Positions 50,486 to 60,500 of a DNA stretch of 64,000 nt are shown here, piece after piece. Each line of letters starts with the position of its first letter. Position 1 is the stretch's first letter. The notes under the pieces were generated by a model, which saw only the letters and a list, made by a program, of their open reading frames with translations, searched no databases and was not told the DNA's origin. The DNA comes from Verrucosispora sp. WMMD573 (lineage in GTDB: Bacteria; Actinomycetota; Actinomycetes; Mycobacteriales; Micromonosporaceae), in contig NZ_CP114901.1 of the NCBI RefSeq assembly GCF_027497175.1, positions 558,001 through 622,000 of the forward strand, in the 5' to 3' direction. Both the position numbers and the translations under genes were made by a program.

Positions 50486-51927
50486 CCGGGCACAGCGAGC
50501 GGATCGTGGTGGTCGGTAACGGGATGGCCGGCGCCCGGGTGGCGGCGGAACTGCACGCCCGGGGCGAGGACCTGAAGGTCACCGTGCTCGGTGCGGAACC
50601 GCATCCCGCGTACAACCGGATCATGCTGTCCACTCTGCTCACCGGCAAGATCGGCGAGCCGGAGGTGGAACTGGCGGAGGTCGCCGGGCGCGGTGTCGAC
50701 CTGCGTACCGGCGTGACGGTCAGCGGCATCGACCGCGTCGCCGGGCTGGTCCGCACCGACGACGGCGACCGGATCCCCTACGACCACCTGGTCCTCGCCA
50801 CCGGCAGCCGGGCGGTGGTGCCCGCCCTGCCCGGGCTCGACCCGAAGCGCCTGCCGGAGCGGGTGATCCCGTTCCGCACCCTGGACGACTGCCGACGCAT
50901 CCTCGCCCTCGCCGGTACCGCCCGGCGCGCCCTGGTGCTCGGCGGCGGGCTGCTCGGCCTGGAGGCGGCCCGGGGGCTGGCGCTACGCGGGCTCGACGTG
51001 GGCGTGGTGCACCGGGTGCCGTACCTGATGGACCGTCAGCTCGACCCGGCCGCCGGTGCGATGCTCGCCGGTACGCTCGCCGATCTCGGGGTGACCACCC
51101 ACCTGGCGGTGGAGCCGACCGCGCTACGCGCCGACACCGCGGGAGTGCGGCTGGAGTTGTCCGACGGTCGGTCGCTCGACGCCGACCTGCTGGTGCTCGC
51201 CTGCGGCGTACGCCCCGACACCGTCCTCGCCAGCGCAGCCGGCCTGGCCGTGGAACGGGGGGTGCTGGTCGACGACCGGCTACGCACCAGCGACCAGCGC
51301 ATCTCCGCGATCGGCGACTGCGCTCAGCACGACGGCACGCTCACCGGGCTGGTGGCGCCGGCCTGGGCACAGGCCCGGGTGGTGGCCCAGTTGGTGACCG
51401 GGCAGGACCCGCAGGCCCGGTACCGGCCGCGACCGGTGGTCACCCGGCTCAAGGCGGCCGGCATCGATCTCGCCGCGATGGGCGACCCCACGGACGGCCC
51501 CGGCGAGGAGCTGACCTTCGCCGACCCGGCCCGGGGGACGTACGCCCGGTTGCGCATTTACGACGATCGGTTGGCCGCCGCGATCCTGCTCGGCGACAAC
51601 CCCTCGGTGGGCACCGTGATCCAACTGTTCGACCGTGGCCACCCGGTGCCGACCGACCGGCGGGCGCTGCTGCTCGGCCGGGCCGTCGGCGGGGCGGTCG
51701 CGGCACCGGCCGCGTCACCGGCGCTGATGCCGGACGCGGCCACTGTCTGCCAGTGCAACACGGTGAGCAAGGGCGCCCTGGTGCGCTGCTGGCGGGACGG
51801 AGCCCGCACGGTCGACGCCGTGGTCGCGGGGACCCGGGCCGGCACCGGGTGCGGCAGCTGCCGCGACGCGGTCGCCGGCATCGTCGACTGGTTGTCCAGA
51901 ACGGATCCCGTGGAGGTGGGGCGATGA
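50482..51927 (+). CDS. FAD-dependent reductase with BFD-type [2Fe-2S] domain (NasB-like)
   Basis: 481 residues. FAD domain opening VVVGNGMAGARVAAEL, second dinucleotide site ALVLGGGLLGLEAARGLALR, FAD-contact LVLACGVRPDT, and ISAIGDCAQHDG. The C-terminal BFD-like [2Fe-2S] module (about 420-465) has CQCNTVSKGALVRC, then AGTGCGSC. It resembles the N-terminal part of NirB without the sirohaem half, so it most likely passes NADH electrons to NasA. ATG 50482 overlaps the nasA stop by four bases and its own stop overlaps the nirB start. Confidence 0.9.
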   Translation: MTGHSERIVVVGNGMAGARVAAELHARGEDLKVTVLGAEPHPAYNRIMLSTLLTGKIGEPEVELAEVAGRGVDLRTGVTVSGIDRVAGLVRTDDGDRIPYDHLVLATGSRAVVPALPGLDPKRLPERVIPFRTLDDCRRILALAGTARRALVLGGGLLGLEAARGLALRGLDVGVVHRVPYLMDRQLDPAAGAMLAGTLADLGVTTHLAVEPTALRADTAGVRLELSDGRSLDADLLVLACGVRPDTVLASAAGLAVERGVLVDDRLRTSDQRISAIGDCAQHDGTLTGLVAPAWAQARVVAQLVTGQDPQARYRPRPVVTRLKAAGIDLAAMGDPTDGPGEELTFADPARGTYARLRIYDDRLAAAILLGDNPSVGTVIQLFDRGHPVPTDRRALLLGRAVGGAVAAPAASPALMPDAATVCQCNTVSKGALVRCWRDGARTVDAVVAGTRAGTGCGSCRDAVAGIVDWLSRTDPVEVGR

Positions 51928-54446
51928 CCGACGGCAACGTGGTCGTCATCGGCAACGGCATGGTCGGCCAGCGGTTCGTGGACGCGCTGCGGGCCCGCGA
52001 CCCCCAGGGGCGGTGGCGGGTCACGGTGCTCGCCGAGGAGAGCCGGCCGGCGTACGACCGGGTGCGGCTCTCGGCGTACTTCGACGGTGCCGACGAGCAG
52101 GACCTGAACCTGCACACCGCGCACGACGGCGTGCAGTTGCGCCTCGGCGAGCCGGCCACCGGCGTGGACCGGAGTCGCCGGGTGGTCACCACGACGTCCG
52201 GCGAACACCCGTACGACTTCCTGGTGCTCGCGACCGGGTCGTACCCGTTCGTGCCGCCGGTGCCGGGAGCGGACCTGACCGGCGTCTTCGTCTACCGCAC
52301 CCTGGACGACCTCGCCGCCATCCGCCGGTACGCGAAGGACCGCCGCACCGGCGCGGTGATCGGCGGAGGGCTGCTCGGTCTGGAGGCGGCGAACGCGCTG
52401 CGCCTGCTCGGACTGACCACCAGCGTGGTGGAGTTCGCCCCGCGGCTGATGCCGGTGCAGGTGGACACCGCCGGTGGCGCGATGCTCCGGCGCTACGTCG
52501 AGGACCTGGACGTCGCCTGCCACCTGGGCGTGGCGACCACCGCGCTACGACCCGACGCGGACGGGGCGGTGGCCGCCCTGGAACTCGCCGACGGCGCGGT
52601 GCTCGACGCCGACCTGGTGGTGGTGGCCGCCGGCATCCGACCCCGCGACGAGCTGGCCCGGGCGGCCGGACTCGACATCGGTCCACGCGGCGGCGTCCTG
52701 GTCGACGCCGCCTGCCGGAGCACGGACGAGCGGATCTACGCGGTCGGCGAGTGCGCGGCGGTCGACGGCACCTGCTACGGCCTGGTCGCCCCCGGCTACG
52801 CGATGGCCGAGGTGGTGGCCGATCGGTTGGTCGGCGGCGCGGCGACCTTCCCCGGCGCGGACACCGCCACCAAGCTCAAGCTGCTCGGTGTCGACGTCGC
52901 CTCGTTCGGCGACGCGCACGGCGCCACGCCCGGTTGCCTCGACGTCACCTGGACCGATCCGGCCGCCCGGGTGTACGCCAAACTGGTCCTCTCCGACGAC
53001 GCGTCCACCCTGCTCGGCGGGGTGCTGGTCGGCGACGCCAGCGCCTACCCCACGCTGCGCGCCAGCGTCGGCGGGCCGCTGCCCGCCGCACCGCTGGCCC
53101 TGTTGGCCGGCGACGAGGCGGTGGGTGCCACGGCCGGTGCCCTGCCCCCGACCGCCCAGGTCTGCTCCTGCAACGCGGTAACCCGGGCGGACATCGACAC
53201 GGCGATCGCGGACGGCTGCGCCGACGTGCCGTCCCTCAAGGCGTGCACCCGGGCCGGGACGAGCTGCGGCTCCTGCGTACCGATGCTGAAGCAGCTGCTC
53301 GACGCGGCCGGCGTCGTCCAGTCGAAGGCGCTGTGCGAGCACTTCGACGTCAGCCGGCAGGAGCTGTTCGACATCATCCGGGTACGCGGCATCCGGACGT
53401 TCTCCCGGCTGATCGCCGAGCACGGCCAAGGGCGGGGCTGCGACATCTGCAAACCGGTCGTCGCCTCGATTCTCGCCTCGCTCGGCAACGGCCACATCCT
53501 CGACGGCGAGCAGGCCTCGTTGCAGGACACCAACGACCACTTCCTGGCGAACCTGCAACGCGACGGCAGCTACTCGGTGGTGCCCCGGATTCCGGGCGGG
53601 GAGATCACCCCGGAGAAGCTGATCGTCATCGGCGAGGTGGCCCGCGACTTCAACCTCTACACGAAGATCACGGGCGGGCAGCGGATCGACCTGTTCGGCG
53701 CCCGGGTCGACCAGCTACCGCAGATCTGGCGTCGGCTGGTGGACGCCGGGTTCGAGTCCGGGCACGCGTACGGCAAGGCGCTGCGTACCGTGAAGTCCTG
53801 CGTCGGCTCCACCTGGTGCCGCTACGGCGTACAGGACTCGGTCGGCCTGGCCGTCGCCCTGGAGCTGCGCTACCGGGGCCTTCGCGCCCCACACAAGATC
53901 AAATCTGCGGTCTCCGGCTGCGCCCGGGAATGCGCCGAGGCCCGCAGCAAGGACTTCGGTGTGATCGCCACGGAAACCGGATGGAACCTCTACGTCGGCG
54001 GCAACGGTGGTTTCCGGCCCCGGCATGCCGATCTGTTCGCCACCGACCTGTCCACCGAGGCGCTGGTCACGCTGATCGACAGGTTCCTGATGTACTACAT
54101 CCGCACCGCCGACCGGCTGCAACGCACCGCCGCCTGGATCGAGGCGATGGACGGTGGCCTGGACCACCTCCGGGCGGTGATCGTGGACGACTCGCTCGGC
54201 CTCTGCGAGGAACTCGACGCCGCGATGGCCCGGCACGTGGTGTCGTACTCGGACGAGTGGCGCGACGTCCTGGCCGACGCGGACCGGCTGCGCCGGTTCA
54301 CCTCGTTCGTCAACGCGCCGGAGGTCCCCGACCCGTCGATCACCTTCGTCACCGAACGCGGACAACCGGTACCCGTCGGCGGCCATCCGTCCGGCGCGCA
54401 GGGCCGCCAACCGGTCGCGCTCGGCCTGCCGGAGGTGCGTCGATGA
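51924..54446 (+). CDS. nirB: NADH-dependent assimilatory nitrite reductase large subunit
   Basis: Six-electron reduction of nitrite to ammonium. 840 residues. FAD domain VVVIGNGMVGQRFVDAL (4-20) and AVIGGGLLGLEAANALRLLG; BFD [2Fe-2S] domain VCSCNAVTRADIDTAIADGC (about 412-431) and AGTSCGSCVPM. Then the nitrite/sulfite reductase halves, with sirohaem/[4Fe-4S] ligands in SCVGSTWCRYG (about 624-634) and SGCARECAEA (about 664-673). The second CxxC of a further small cluster is seen in GRGCDICKPV. ATG 51924, coupled by ATGA overlaps on both sides. Confidence 0.96.
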   Translation: MTDGNVVVIGNGMVGQRFVDALRARDPQGRWRVTVLAEESRPAYDRVRLSAYFDGADEQDLNLHTAHDGVQLRLGEPATGVDRSRRVVTTTSGEHPYDFLVLATGSYPFVPPVPGADLTGVFVYRTLDDLAAIRRYAKDRRTGAVIGGGLLGLEAANALRLLGLTTSVVEFAPRLMPVQVDTAGGAMLRRYVEDLDVACHLGVATTALRPDADGAVAALELADGAVLDADLVVVAAGIRPRDELARAAGLDIGPRGGVLVDAACRSTDERIYAVGECAAVDGTCYGLVAPGYAMAEVVADRLVGGAATFPGADTATKLKLLGVDVASFGDAHGATPGCLDVTWTDPAARVYAKLVLSDDASTLLGGVLVGDASAYPTLRASVGGPLPAAPLALLAGDEAVGATAGALPPTAQVCSCNAVTRADIDTAIADGCADVPSLKACTRAGTSCGSCVPMLKQLLDAAGVVQSKALCEHFDVSRQELFDIIRVRGIRTFSRLIAEHGQGRGCDICKPVVASILASLGNGHILDGEQASLQDTNDHFLANLQRDGSYSVVPRIPGGEITPEKLIVIGEVARDFNLYTKITGGQRIDLFGARVDQLPQIWRRLVDAGFESGHAYGKALRTVKSCVGSTWCRYGVQDSVGLAVALELRYRGLRAPHKIKSAVSGCARECAEARSKDFGVIATETGWNLYVGGNGGFRPRHADLFATDLSTEALVTLIDRFLMYYIRTADRLQRTAAWIEAMDGGLDHLRAVIVDDSLGLCEELDAAMARHVVSYSDEWRDVLADADRLRRFTSFVNAPEVPDPSITFVTERGQPVPVGGHPSGAQGRQPVALGLPEVRR

Positions 54447-54790
54447 CCGCCGCGACGACACTGAGCTGGGTCACCGTCTGCCCGCTGGATCGCCTGGACC
54501 GGGACCGGGGCGTCGCCGCCCTGGTCGCCGGGGTGCAGGTGGCGATCTTCCGGACCGCGGACGGGCTGTACGCGATCGACAACCTCGACCCGGTCTCCGG
54601 GGCGTACGTCCTCTCCCGCGGCATCGTGGGCAGCCGGGGCGAGGTGCCGACGGTCGCGTCGCCGCTGCACAAGCAGGTGTACGACCTGCGCACGGGGGAT
54701 TGTCTCGACCTGCCGGGCGTTTCGGTCGCTCGGCACCAGATCCGTTGCCACAACGGCATGGTCGAGGTGCGGCTGCGACAGGAGGGCTGA
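54443..54790 (+). CDS. nirD: nitrite reductase small subunit
   Basis: 115 residues with a Rieske-like fold: WVTVCPLDRLDRDRGVAALV, QVAIFRTADGLYAIDNLDPV, ASPLHKQVYDLRTGDCLDLP and RCHNGMVEVRL. The usual Rieske CxH...CxxH cluster ligands are not kept (IDNLDPV, PLHKQVYDL), as normal for NirD. ATG 54443 overlaps nirB by four bases; the last A of its stop starts the next gene (TGATG). Confidence 0.95.
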   Translation: MTAATTLSWVTVCPLDRLDRDRGVAALVAGVQVAIFRTADGLYAIDNLDPVSGAYVLSRGIVGSRGEVPTVASPLHKQVYDLRTGDCLDLPGVSVARHQIRCHNGMVEVRLRQEG

Positions 54791-55878
54791 TGCGCGAGGA
54801 ACTGGCCGGCTTCACCATCGGGGTGACCGCCGACCGGCGGCGGGACGAGCTCGCCGCGCTGCTCCAACGGCGGGGGGCGCGGGTGGTGCTCGCTCCCGCC
54901 CTGCGGATCGTGCCGCTCGCGGACGACACCGAGTTACGCGAGGCCACTCGTGCCTGCCTGGAACGGCCGCCCGACATCCTGATGGCCAACACCGGCATCG
55001 GGATGCGCGGTTGGCTGGAGGCAGCCGAGGGCTGGGGGCTCGCCGAGCCGCTGCGCGGCGTCCTCGGTGACGCGTACGTGGTGGCCCGGGGGCCCAAGGC
55101 GCGTGGGGCGATCCGCGCTGCCGGCCTGTTCGACCAGTGGTCGCCCGCCTCGGAGAGCTGCGACGAGGTGGTCGATCACCTGCGCCAGCGGGGCGTGTCG
55201 GGTCAGGTGATCGCCATGCAGCTGCACGGTGAGCGACAACCCGAGTGCACCCGCGCGCTGGAGGAGGCCGGCGCCACGGTCATCGAGGTCCCGGTCTACC
55301 GCTGGGCCCCACCGACCGACCCCGCGCCGCTGCACCGACTGGTCGACCTGGTGGCGGGGCGGCTGGTCGACGCGGTCACCTTCACCTCGGCACCGGCGGT
55401 GGAGGCGCTGCTGCGGGCCGCCGGCGACCGCACGGACGCGGTGCTGGACGCGCTGCGCAGTGACGTGCTGGCCAGTTGCGTCGGGCAGGTGACCGCCGAG
55501 CCGCTGCTCCGGCGCGGGGTGCCGGTGAGCGCGCCGACCCGGGCCCGCCTCGGCGCGCTGGTCCGCACCATCGTCGACGAGTTGCCCCGCCGCACGGTGA
55601 CCATCAAGGTCGCCGGACACCTGCTCACCCTGCGCGGCCACGCCGCGGTGGTCGACGGCGAGTTGCGTCCGCTGGCCCCGGCGCCGATGGCGGTGCTGCG
55701 GGCGCTGGCGCAGACGCCGGGCCGGGTGCTGTCGCGTACCGCCCTGTTGCGGACGCTGCCGCGCGGCGCCGACGAGCACGCGGTGGAGATGGCGGTGGCC
55801 CGGCTACGGGCCGGCCTGAAGGCGCCACGCGTCGTGCAGACGGTGGTCAAACGGGGCTACCGCCTCCGCGTCGACTGA
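54790..55878 (+). CDS. uroporphyrinogen-III synthase fused to OmpR-type winged-helix domain
   Basis: 362 residues. The HemD domain (1-260) reads FTIGVTADRRRDELAALLQR, MANTGIGMRGWLEAAEGWGL, GQVIAMQLHGERQPECTRAL and VTFTSAPAVEALLRAAGD. The C-terminal transcriptional-regulator domain (about 275-362) has LRPLAPAPMAVLRALAQTPG, VLSRTALLRTLPRGADEHAV, MAVARLRAGL and VQTVVKRGYRLRVD. Fusions of this type are known in nitrite reductase operons (e.g. M. tuberculosis Rv0260c), and may couple sirohaem supply or tetrapyrrole sensing to transcription. ATG 54790 overlaps nirD by one base. Last gene of the operon. Confidence 0.9.
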   Translation: MREELAGFTIGVTADRRRDELAALLQRRGARVVLAPALRIVPLADDTELREATRACLERPPDILMANTGIGMRGWLEAAEGWGLAEPLRGVLGDAYVVARGPKARGAIRAAGLFDQWSPASESCDEVVDHLRQRGVSGQVIAMQLHGERQPECTRALEEAGATVIEVPVYRWAPPTDPAPLHRLVDLVAGRLVDAVTFTSAPAVEALLRAAGDRTDAVLDALRSDVLASCVGQVTAEPLLRRGVPVSAPTRARLGALVRTIVDELPRRTVTIKVAGHLLTLRGHAAVVDGELRPLAPAPMAVLRALAQTPGRVLSRTALLRTLPRGADEHAVEMAVARLRAGLKAPRVVQTVVKRGYRLRVD

Positions 55879-55911
55879 ACCCCGCCGGCCCGGCGGTCAC
55901 CGGGCCGGCGG

Positions 55912-55935
55912 GACACAGGGCCTAGGCCCTGTGTC
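55912..55935. repeat. 24-bp perfect palindrome at the left edge of the hairpin element
   Basis: The sequence centred on CCTAGG at 55921-55926 is self-complementary from 55912 (GACACAGGG) to 55935 (CCCTGTGTC). Its right half is the terminal repeat of the 164-bp element, and the left half is an extra, inverted stub of the same end. This suggests two element ends once met at a TA site, or a rearranged insertion. Confidence 0.8.
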
Positions 55936-56088
55936 GAAGTCCTCGGTCGAGCCGAGGCGGAGTCCAGGCGGCGGTCCGGCAAGGCGGGGATTGGTCCGGA
56001 TACCGATGTTGTATCCGGACCAATCCCCAACGCGGCCGGCCGTCGCCTGGACCCGCCGTAGGCCGGCCAGGGACTTCGACACAGGGCC
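55925..56088. mobile_element. 164-bp MITE-like hairpin element with 18-bp terminal inverted repeats
   Basis: Perfect 18-bp ends GGCCCTGTGTCGAAGTCC (55925-55942) and complement (56071-56088), flanked on both sides by TA (55923-55924, 56089-56090), as expected for IS630/Tc1-type target duplication. The inside is also self-complementary: GTCCAGGCGGCGG (55962-55974) with 56040-56052 (one mismatch), and a perfect 18-bp central stem 55986-56003/56011-56028 around CGATGTT. No coding capacity. It lies between convergent genes and supplies the final G of the TAG stop of the CvnD gene. A decayed relative is at 3238-3353. Confidence 0.75.
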
Positions 56089-56711
56089 TAACCGACCGGG
56101 GTCGGGAAACCGCGGTCGTGCTCGGCCTGAAGTCGGGCCATGGCGTGCTCGACGACGGTCACCAGGACCCGTTTGACCGAGTCACGCTGCCGCGCGTCGG
56201 TCATCACCAACGGCACGTCCGGTGAGATGGCCAGGGCCTCGCGCACCTCGTCCAGTTCGTACTGCGGCGCGCCGTCGAACCGGTTGAGCGCGACCACGTA
56301 CGGCAGGTTACGGTTCTCGAAGTAGTCCAGCGGGGCGAACGCGTCGGTGATCCGGCGGGTGTCCACCAGCACCGCAGCGCCCACCGCGCCTCGGATGATC
56401 TCGTCCCACATGAACCAGAACCGGGTCTGCCCAGGCGTACCGAAGAGGTACAGGATCAGATCCTGTGCCATGGTGATCCGGCCGAAGTCCATGGCGACCG
56501 TGGTGGTCTCCTTGCCCGGCACCTTGGACGGATCGTCGATGCCGACGCCGGCCGAGGTCATCACCGCCTCGGTGGTCAGCGGTGTGATCTCGGAGATCGC
56601 ACCGACCAGCGTGGTCTTGCCAACACCGAAGCCACCCGCGACGACGATCTTCGCGGAGATGATTCCCCGGCTCTGGCGGGCCCCGGCGGGGTCATAGCTC
56701 GCGAAGTCCAC
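56088..56711 (-). CDS. cvnD: conservon small GTPase (CvnD)
   Basis: 207 residues. Ras-like G1 VVAGGFGVGKTTLVGAISEI (about 22-41), G3-like LFGTPGQTRFWFMWDEI, and G4 ALNRFD in place of NKxD. Forms the last gene of a cvnABCD set (heterotrimeric-G-protein-like signalling complex of actinobacteria). It overlaps cvnC by 20 bases. The TAG stop straddles the right terminal repeat of the 164-bp element, so insertion there kept or remade the stop. The product probably switches output of the kinase CvnA. Confidence 0.95.
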   Translation of the reverse strand: MDFASYDPAGARQSRGIISAKIVVAGGFGVGKTTLVGAISEITPLTTEAVMTSAGVGIDDPSKVPGKETTTVAMDFGRITMAQDLILYLFGTPGQTRFWFMWDEIIRGAVGAAVLVDTRRITDAFAPLDYFENRNLPYVVALNRFDGAPQYELDEVREALAISPDVPLVMTDARQRDSVKRVLVTVVEHAMARLQAEHDRGFPTPVG

Positions 56712-57054
56712 TCAGCACCCTTCCCAGCATTTCCATCCGCTCCTCGTAACCTGTGGCGGGAGCGGCCGTCTGTAGCGTCAGCAGGCCCTCGGCCACCATG
56801 TCGGCGACCAGCACCCGGGCGACACCCAGCGGTAGCCGGGTGTACGCGGCGATTTCCGCCAGCGATTCGGGCCGGCCCTCGCAGACCATGGCGATGCGAT
56901 GCTTGTCGTGCCCGGCGAAACGTGATTCGGCGATCTGGGTGGGACTGGCCACCAACACCGCCTCCAGGGCGATGTCCTGCAACGGCTCGGTCCGGCCCCG
57001 GGTGACCGCGTACGGCCGAACCAGCGCACCCCGTGGGTCACGCTGCCGATCCAT
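56692..57054 (-). CDS. cvnC: conservon DUF742 protein (CvnC)
   Basis: 120 residues, winged-helix-like DUF742 fold: RGALVRPYAVTRGRTEPLQD, IALEAVLVASPTQIAESRFA, HRIAMVCEGRPESLAEIAAY and LPLGVARVLVADMVAEGLLT. Third gene of the conservon by order A-B-C-D. It follows cvnB by 42 bp and overlaps cvnD. ATG 57054. May be the DNA- or membrane-proximal adaptor; function of the family is unproven. Confidence 0.94.
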   Translation of the reverse strand: MDRQRDPRGALVRPYAVTRGRTEPLQDIALEAVLVASPTQIAESRFAGHDKHRIAMVCEGRPESLAEIAAYTRLPLGVARVLVADMVAEGLLTLQTAAPATGYEERMEMLGRVLSGLREL

Positions 57055-57096
57055 CCGCGATCACCTCCCCTGCCTTCCGCCGGTCCGAAGCACCCG

Positions 57097-57504
57097 TTAC
57101 GACCGCACCGCGTCCCGGGGCAGCGGCACCAGCGCCGCACCGACCCGTTCCACCAGCAGCGCCATCTCGTAGCCCACCTGGCCGACGTCGCAGCTACGCG
57201 CCGCGAGCACCGCCATCGACGACCCGTCACTGATGGACATCAGGAACAGGTAGCCACTGTCCATTTCGATTACTGTCTGCAACACCCCGCCAGCGCTGAA
57301 CATCCGCGCGGCGCCCTCGGTCAGGCTCACCACGCCGGAGGTGATCGCGGCGAGCTGATCCGCCCGGTCCGTCGGCAGGTCCCGGGAGGAGGCGAGCAAC
57401 AGCCCGTCCGCGGACACCGCCACCACGTGGGCGATGCCTGCCACGCTGTCGGCGAAGTTGCTGAGCAGCCAACCCATGTCCTGTATGGCCGCTGGCCTGT
57501 TCAT
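57097..57504 (-). CDS. cvnB: conservon roadblock/LC7 protein (CvnB)
   Basis: 135 residues. LLSNFADSVAGIAHVVAVSA, DGLLLASSRDLPTDRADQLA, AITSGVVSLTEGAARMFSAG, VIEMDSGYLFLMSISDGSSM and AARSCDVGQVGYEMALLVER fit the roadblock/LC7 domain, the presumed GTPase-activating partner of CvnD. ATG 57504 overlaps the cvnA stop (ATGA), which couples their translation. Confidence 0.95.
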   Translation of the reverse strand: MNRPAAIQDMGWLLSNFADSVAGIAHVVAVSADGLLLASSRDLPTDRADQLAAITSGVVSLTEGAARMFSAGGVLQTVIEMDSGYLFLMSISDGSSMAVLAARSCDVGQVGYEMALLVERVGAALVPLPRDAVRS

Positions 57505-60500
57505 CGGCTCGTCTCCTTGGTCGAGGTGCTGATCTGACTGGCGCCGGCCGTCCGACCACGTTGGACGCCACGGTGATACGCCGACAGCAGACCGCGTACT
57601 TCGTCGGGGGTCCGGCGGCCGTGCTCACGCCCGCCGCGAGGCTCGATGCCACCGGGCACGAGCTGTGCCTGGGGCACCCGCTTGGGCAACCCCGACCGGG
57701 TTTTACCGGAGGGGGTGGGCTCGGCCGCCTGGCTGGCCCGTGACCAGCCCTCGTCGGCCGCCGTGCGCCAGGCGTCATCCTCCGAGGGGCCGGTTTCGGG
57801 CCGGGTGGACGGCGGTGGCGTGGACGGCGGTGGCGGCGCGGGCGGGGTCGGCGGCGCGCTCGGCACCGGACCAGCCGTGCTGACGGACGAGGAAGTGTAC
57901 GACGGTGGCGGCGCGGGTGTCGCGGCGGCGGCCGCGCCCGGCGTGCGCGTTGGCAACGGGCTGCGTCCCCTGCTCGGCTCGACAGGAGCCGCCGGTGGAC
58001 TGGCGGCCGCCTGCGGAGCCGGCTCGTCGAACTGCGGCCGGCTGAAGATCGTGGTGACGTCGTTGCCGTGCGACCGGAACCAGACGGCCTCCATCTCCCG
58101 GAAGATCGGCGCCTCGGAGGACTGCTCGGGTGGCACGGTGATCGGCCGCGTCGGGGGCGGTGCGGTGGCGGCCAGGCTGGCGCCCAGCCCACGGAATCCG
58201 GAGCCGTCGAAGTCGCCGCCGCCGGGCTGCTGACCGGCGGCCGGGGCGAATCCCGCCGACGTGGTGCCGCCCGCACCCGCGACCGGTCCCACCGGCAGGC
58301 CGGGTTGAGCATGCTGCCCGTGGTCACCGGCACCTCGGTGCGGTAGCGGATCAAGGGTGGGCTGCGCGACCGTCGGCGTACCCGCGTTGAATCCGTTGAA
58401 CGCCGGCGGCGGCGTACGGGTCGGCGGCGGGTCGGCGGGGGCGGTCTGCGTACCCGGCCAGGGCGTGCCGGAGTCGGTGCCGTTGTGCCACCGGTCGACA
58501 AGGGTTGCGGTGTTGCCGCGCCCCGTGACGCCCGCCGGGTCGCCGCCACCGACCGACGCGAGCGGGGTCTGCTCGACCGCGAGCGGCTGCCGGGGTCGGA
58601 TGATCGCCTGGTCGCGACCACGCAGGCTGGGCAGCACCACGGTGGCGGCGGGCAGGGTGATCTGCGCGACGGTGCCGCCCTCGACGTTACGCCGCAGCTC
58701 GACCCGGATGCCGTAGCGGGACGCCAGCCGGCTGACCACCGCCAGACCCATCAGGCGGAACGCCGCCACGTCGACGGCGGAAGGTGCGGCGAGCCGCCGG
58801 TTGAGTGAGTCCAGCTGCTCGTCGGAGAGGCCGAGACCGCGGTCCTCGATCTGAATGAGCACGTAGTCCCGGATCCGCCGCCCGTCGGCCACCACCGTGG
58901 TGTTGGGCGGCGAGAAACGGGTGGCGTTGTCGAGCAGCTCGGCCACCAGCCGCACCACGTCGTTGACCGCGTGGGCCGCCACGGACACGTCGGTGTCGAC
59001 CGTGCCGAACTCGATCCGGTTGTAGAGCTCCACCTCGGACTGTGCCGCCCGCAGCACGTCCACCAGCAGGGCGTCGTCGCGGCGCGGTACGGCCGAGTCC
59101 GCCCCGGCCAGCACGAGCAGGTTCTCGTCGTTGCGGCGCATCCGGGTGGCGAGGTGGTCGAGCTCGAAGAGCTGTGCAAGCCGCTTCGGATCCTCCTCGC
59201 CGCGCTCGATCGCGTCCAGCTCGCCGATCATGCGGTCGACCAGGGTCTGACTGCGTCGGGCCAGGTTCAGGAACATCGCGGAGACGCTGGTCCGCAGGGC
59301 CGCCTGTTCGGCCGCGACCCGGACCGCCTCCCGGTGGACCACGTTGAAGGCCGAGGCGACCTGCCCCACCTCGTCGCGGTTGCTGAGCTGGATCGGGTCG
59401 CGTACCTCGCGGACGATCTCGTCGACGCTGCCGTCGCTGACGTTGCCCATCCCCTGTAGCCGACGCACCGCCTCCGGCAGGTCGTGGTTCGCCACGGAGA
59501 GGGCGCCCTCCCGCAGCCGACGCAGCGAGTGGTTCAGCGAGCGGGCCAGCACCACGGCCAGGGTCACCGCGATGATCAGGGTGAGCAGCACCAGCGTGGT
59601 CTCCACGACGGCCTGCCGGATGACGTCGGAGCGGGCCTGCTCCGCCTGGGCGAGCAGGCGGTTCTGCAGCTCGATCTCGGCCCACCGCATCAGCTCGTTG
59701 ACCGCGCCGATCGCCGCCGTGGCTTCCTGCGCGGTGAACGGCGCACGCTGGTTGACCGACCGGCTGATGTCGGTCGCGATCCGGTCGGCCAGCACCACCG
59801 CGTCACCGGACACGGTGCTCTCGACCAGTGCACGCTGCACCGGATCGGCCGCGAGCGAGAAGGCCACCAGCGCCTCCTGCTGCCCGGTGAGGGTGGCCAC
59901 GAAGGCGGAGAACTGCTCATTGTCCAGTCGGCCACCAGTGAGTGCCGTGAAGGTGACCGCCTCCTCCTCGGCGACGGCCGCCTTCGCCCGGGCGAAGGCG
60001 GCGACCGCCCGGCGGCTGTCACCGAGTTCCTCGTCGCCGGGCAACTGGGCCAGCCCGTCGCCGTAGGCGACCAGGTCGTCGAGGACCACCCCGTAGCGCA
60101 GCGCCGCCTCGGCTACCTCCATCTGCTCGCGGGCGAGCACCTCCTGGCGGGTGCCGTCGAGGGTGTCCAGGTGCGCGTCGATGGCCGCGAGCCGGTCGCG
60201 GACCGCCGCGGGCGCATCGCCGACCCGAGCCCGCTCCGCGCGGTACTCGTCGATTCGCTGCTGGGTCTCGCGGACCCGCAGGTTGTACGCGTCGGCCCGC
60301 TGTTGCGGTGCGGCGAGGTAGGCCGCCGCCGCCATTCGTTCGGCGTGCAGGTCGTTGGTCAGCGCGGAGACGTCGATGGACAGCGCCGTGAGTGCGCGGG
60401 ACTGACTCGCGTCGTAGGCGCCCTCACCGACGGAAACCAGGCGAACCGTGGCCAGCGCGATGACCGCCGCCACGGGCACGACCAGGATCAGCGCCAGCTT

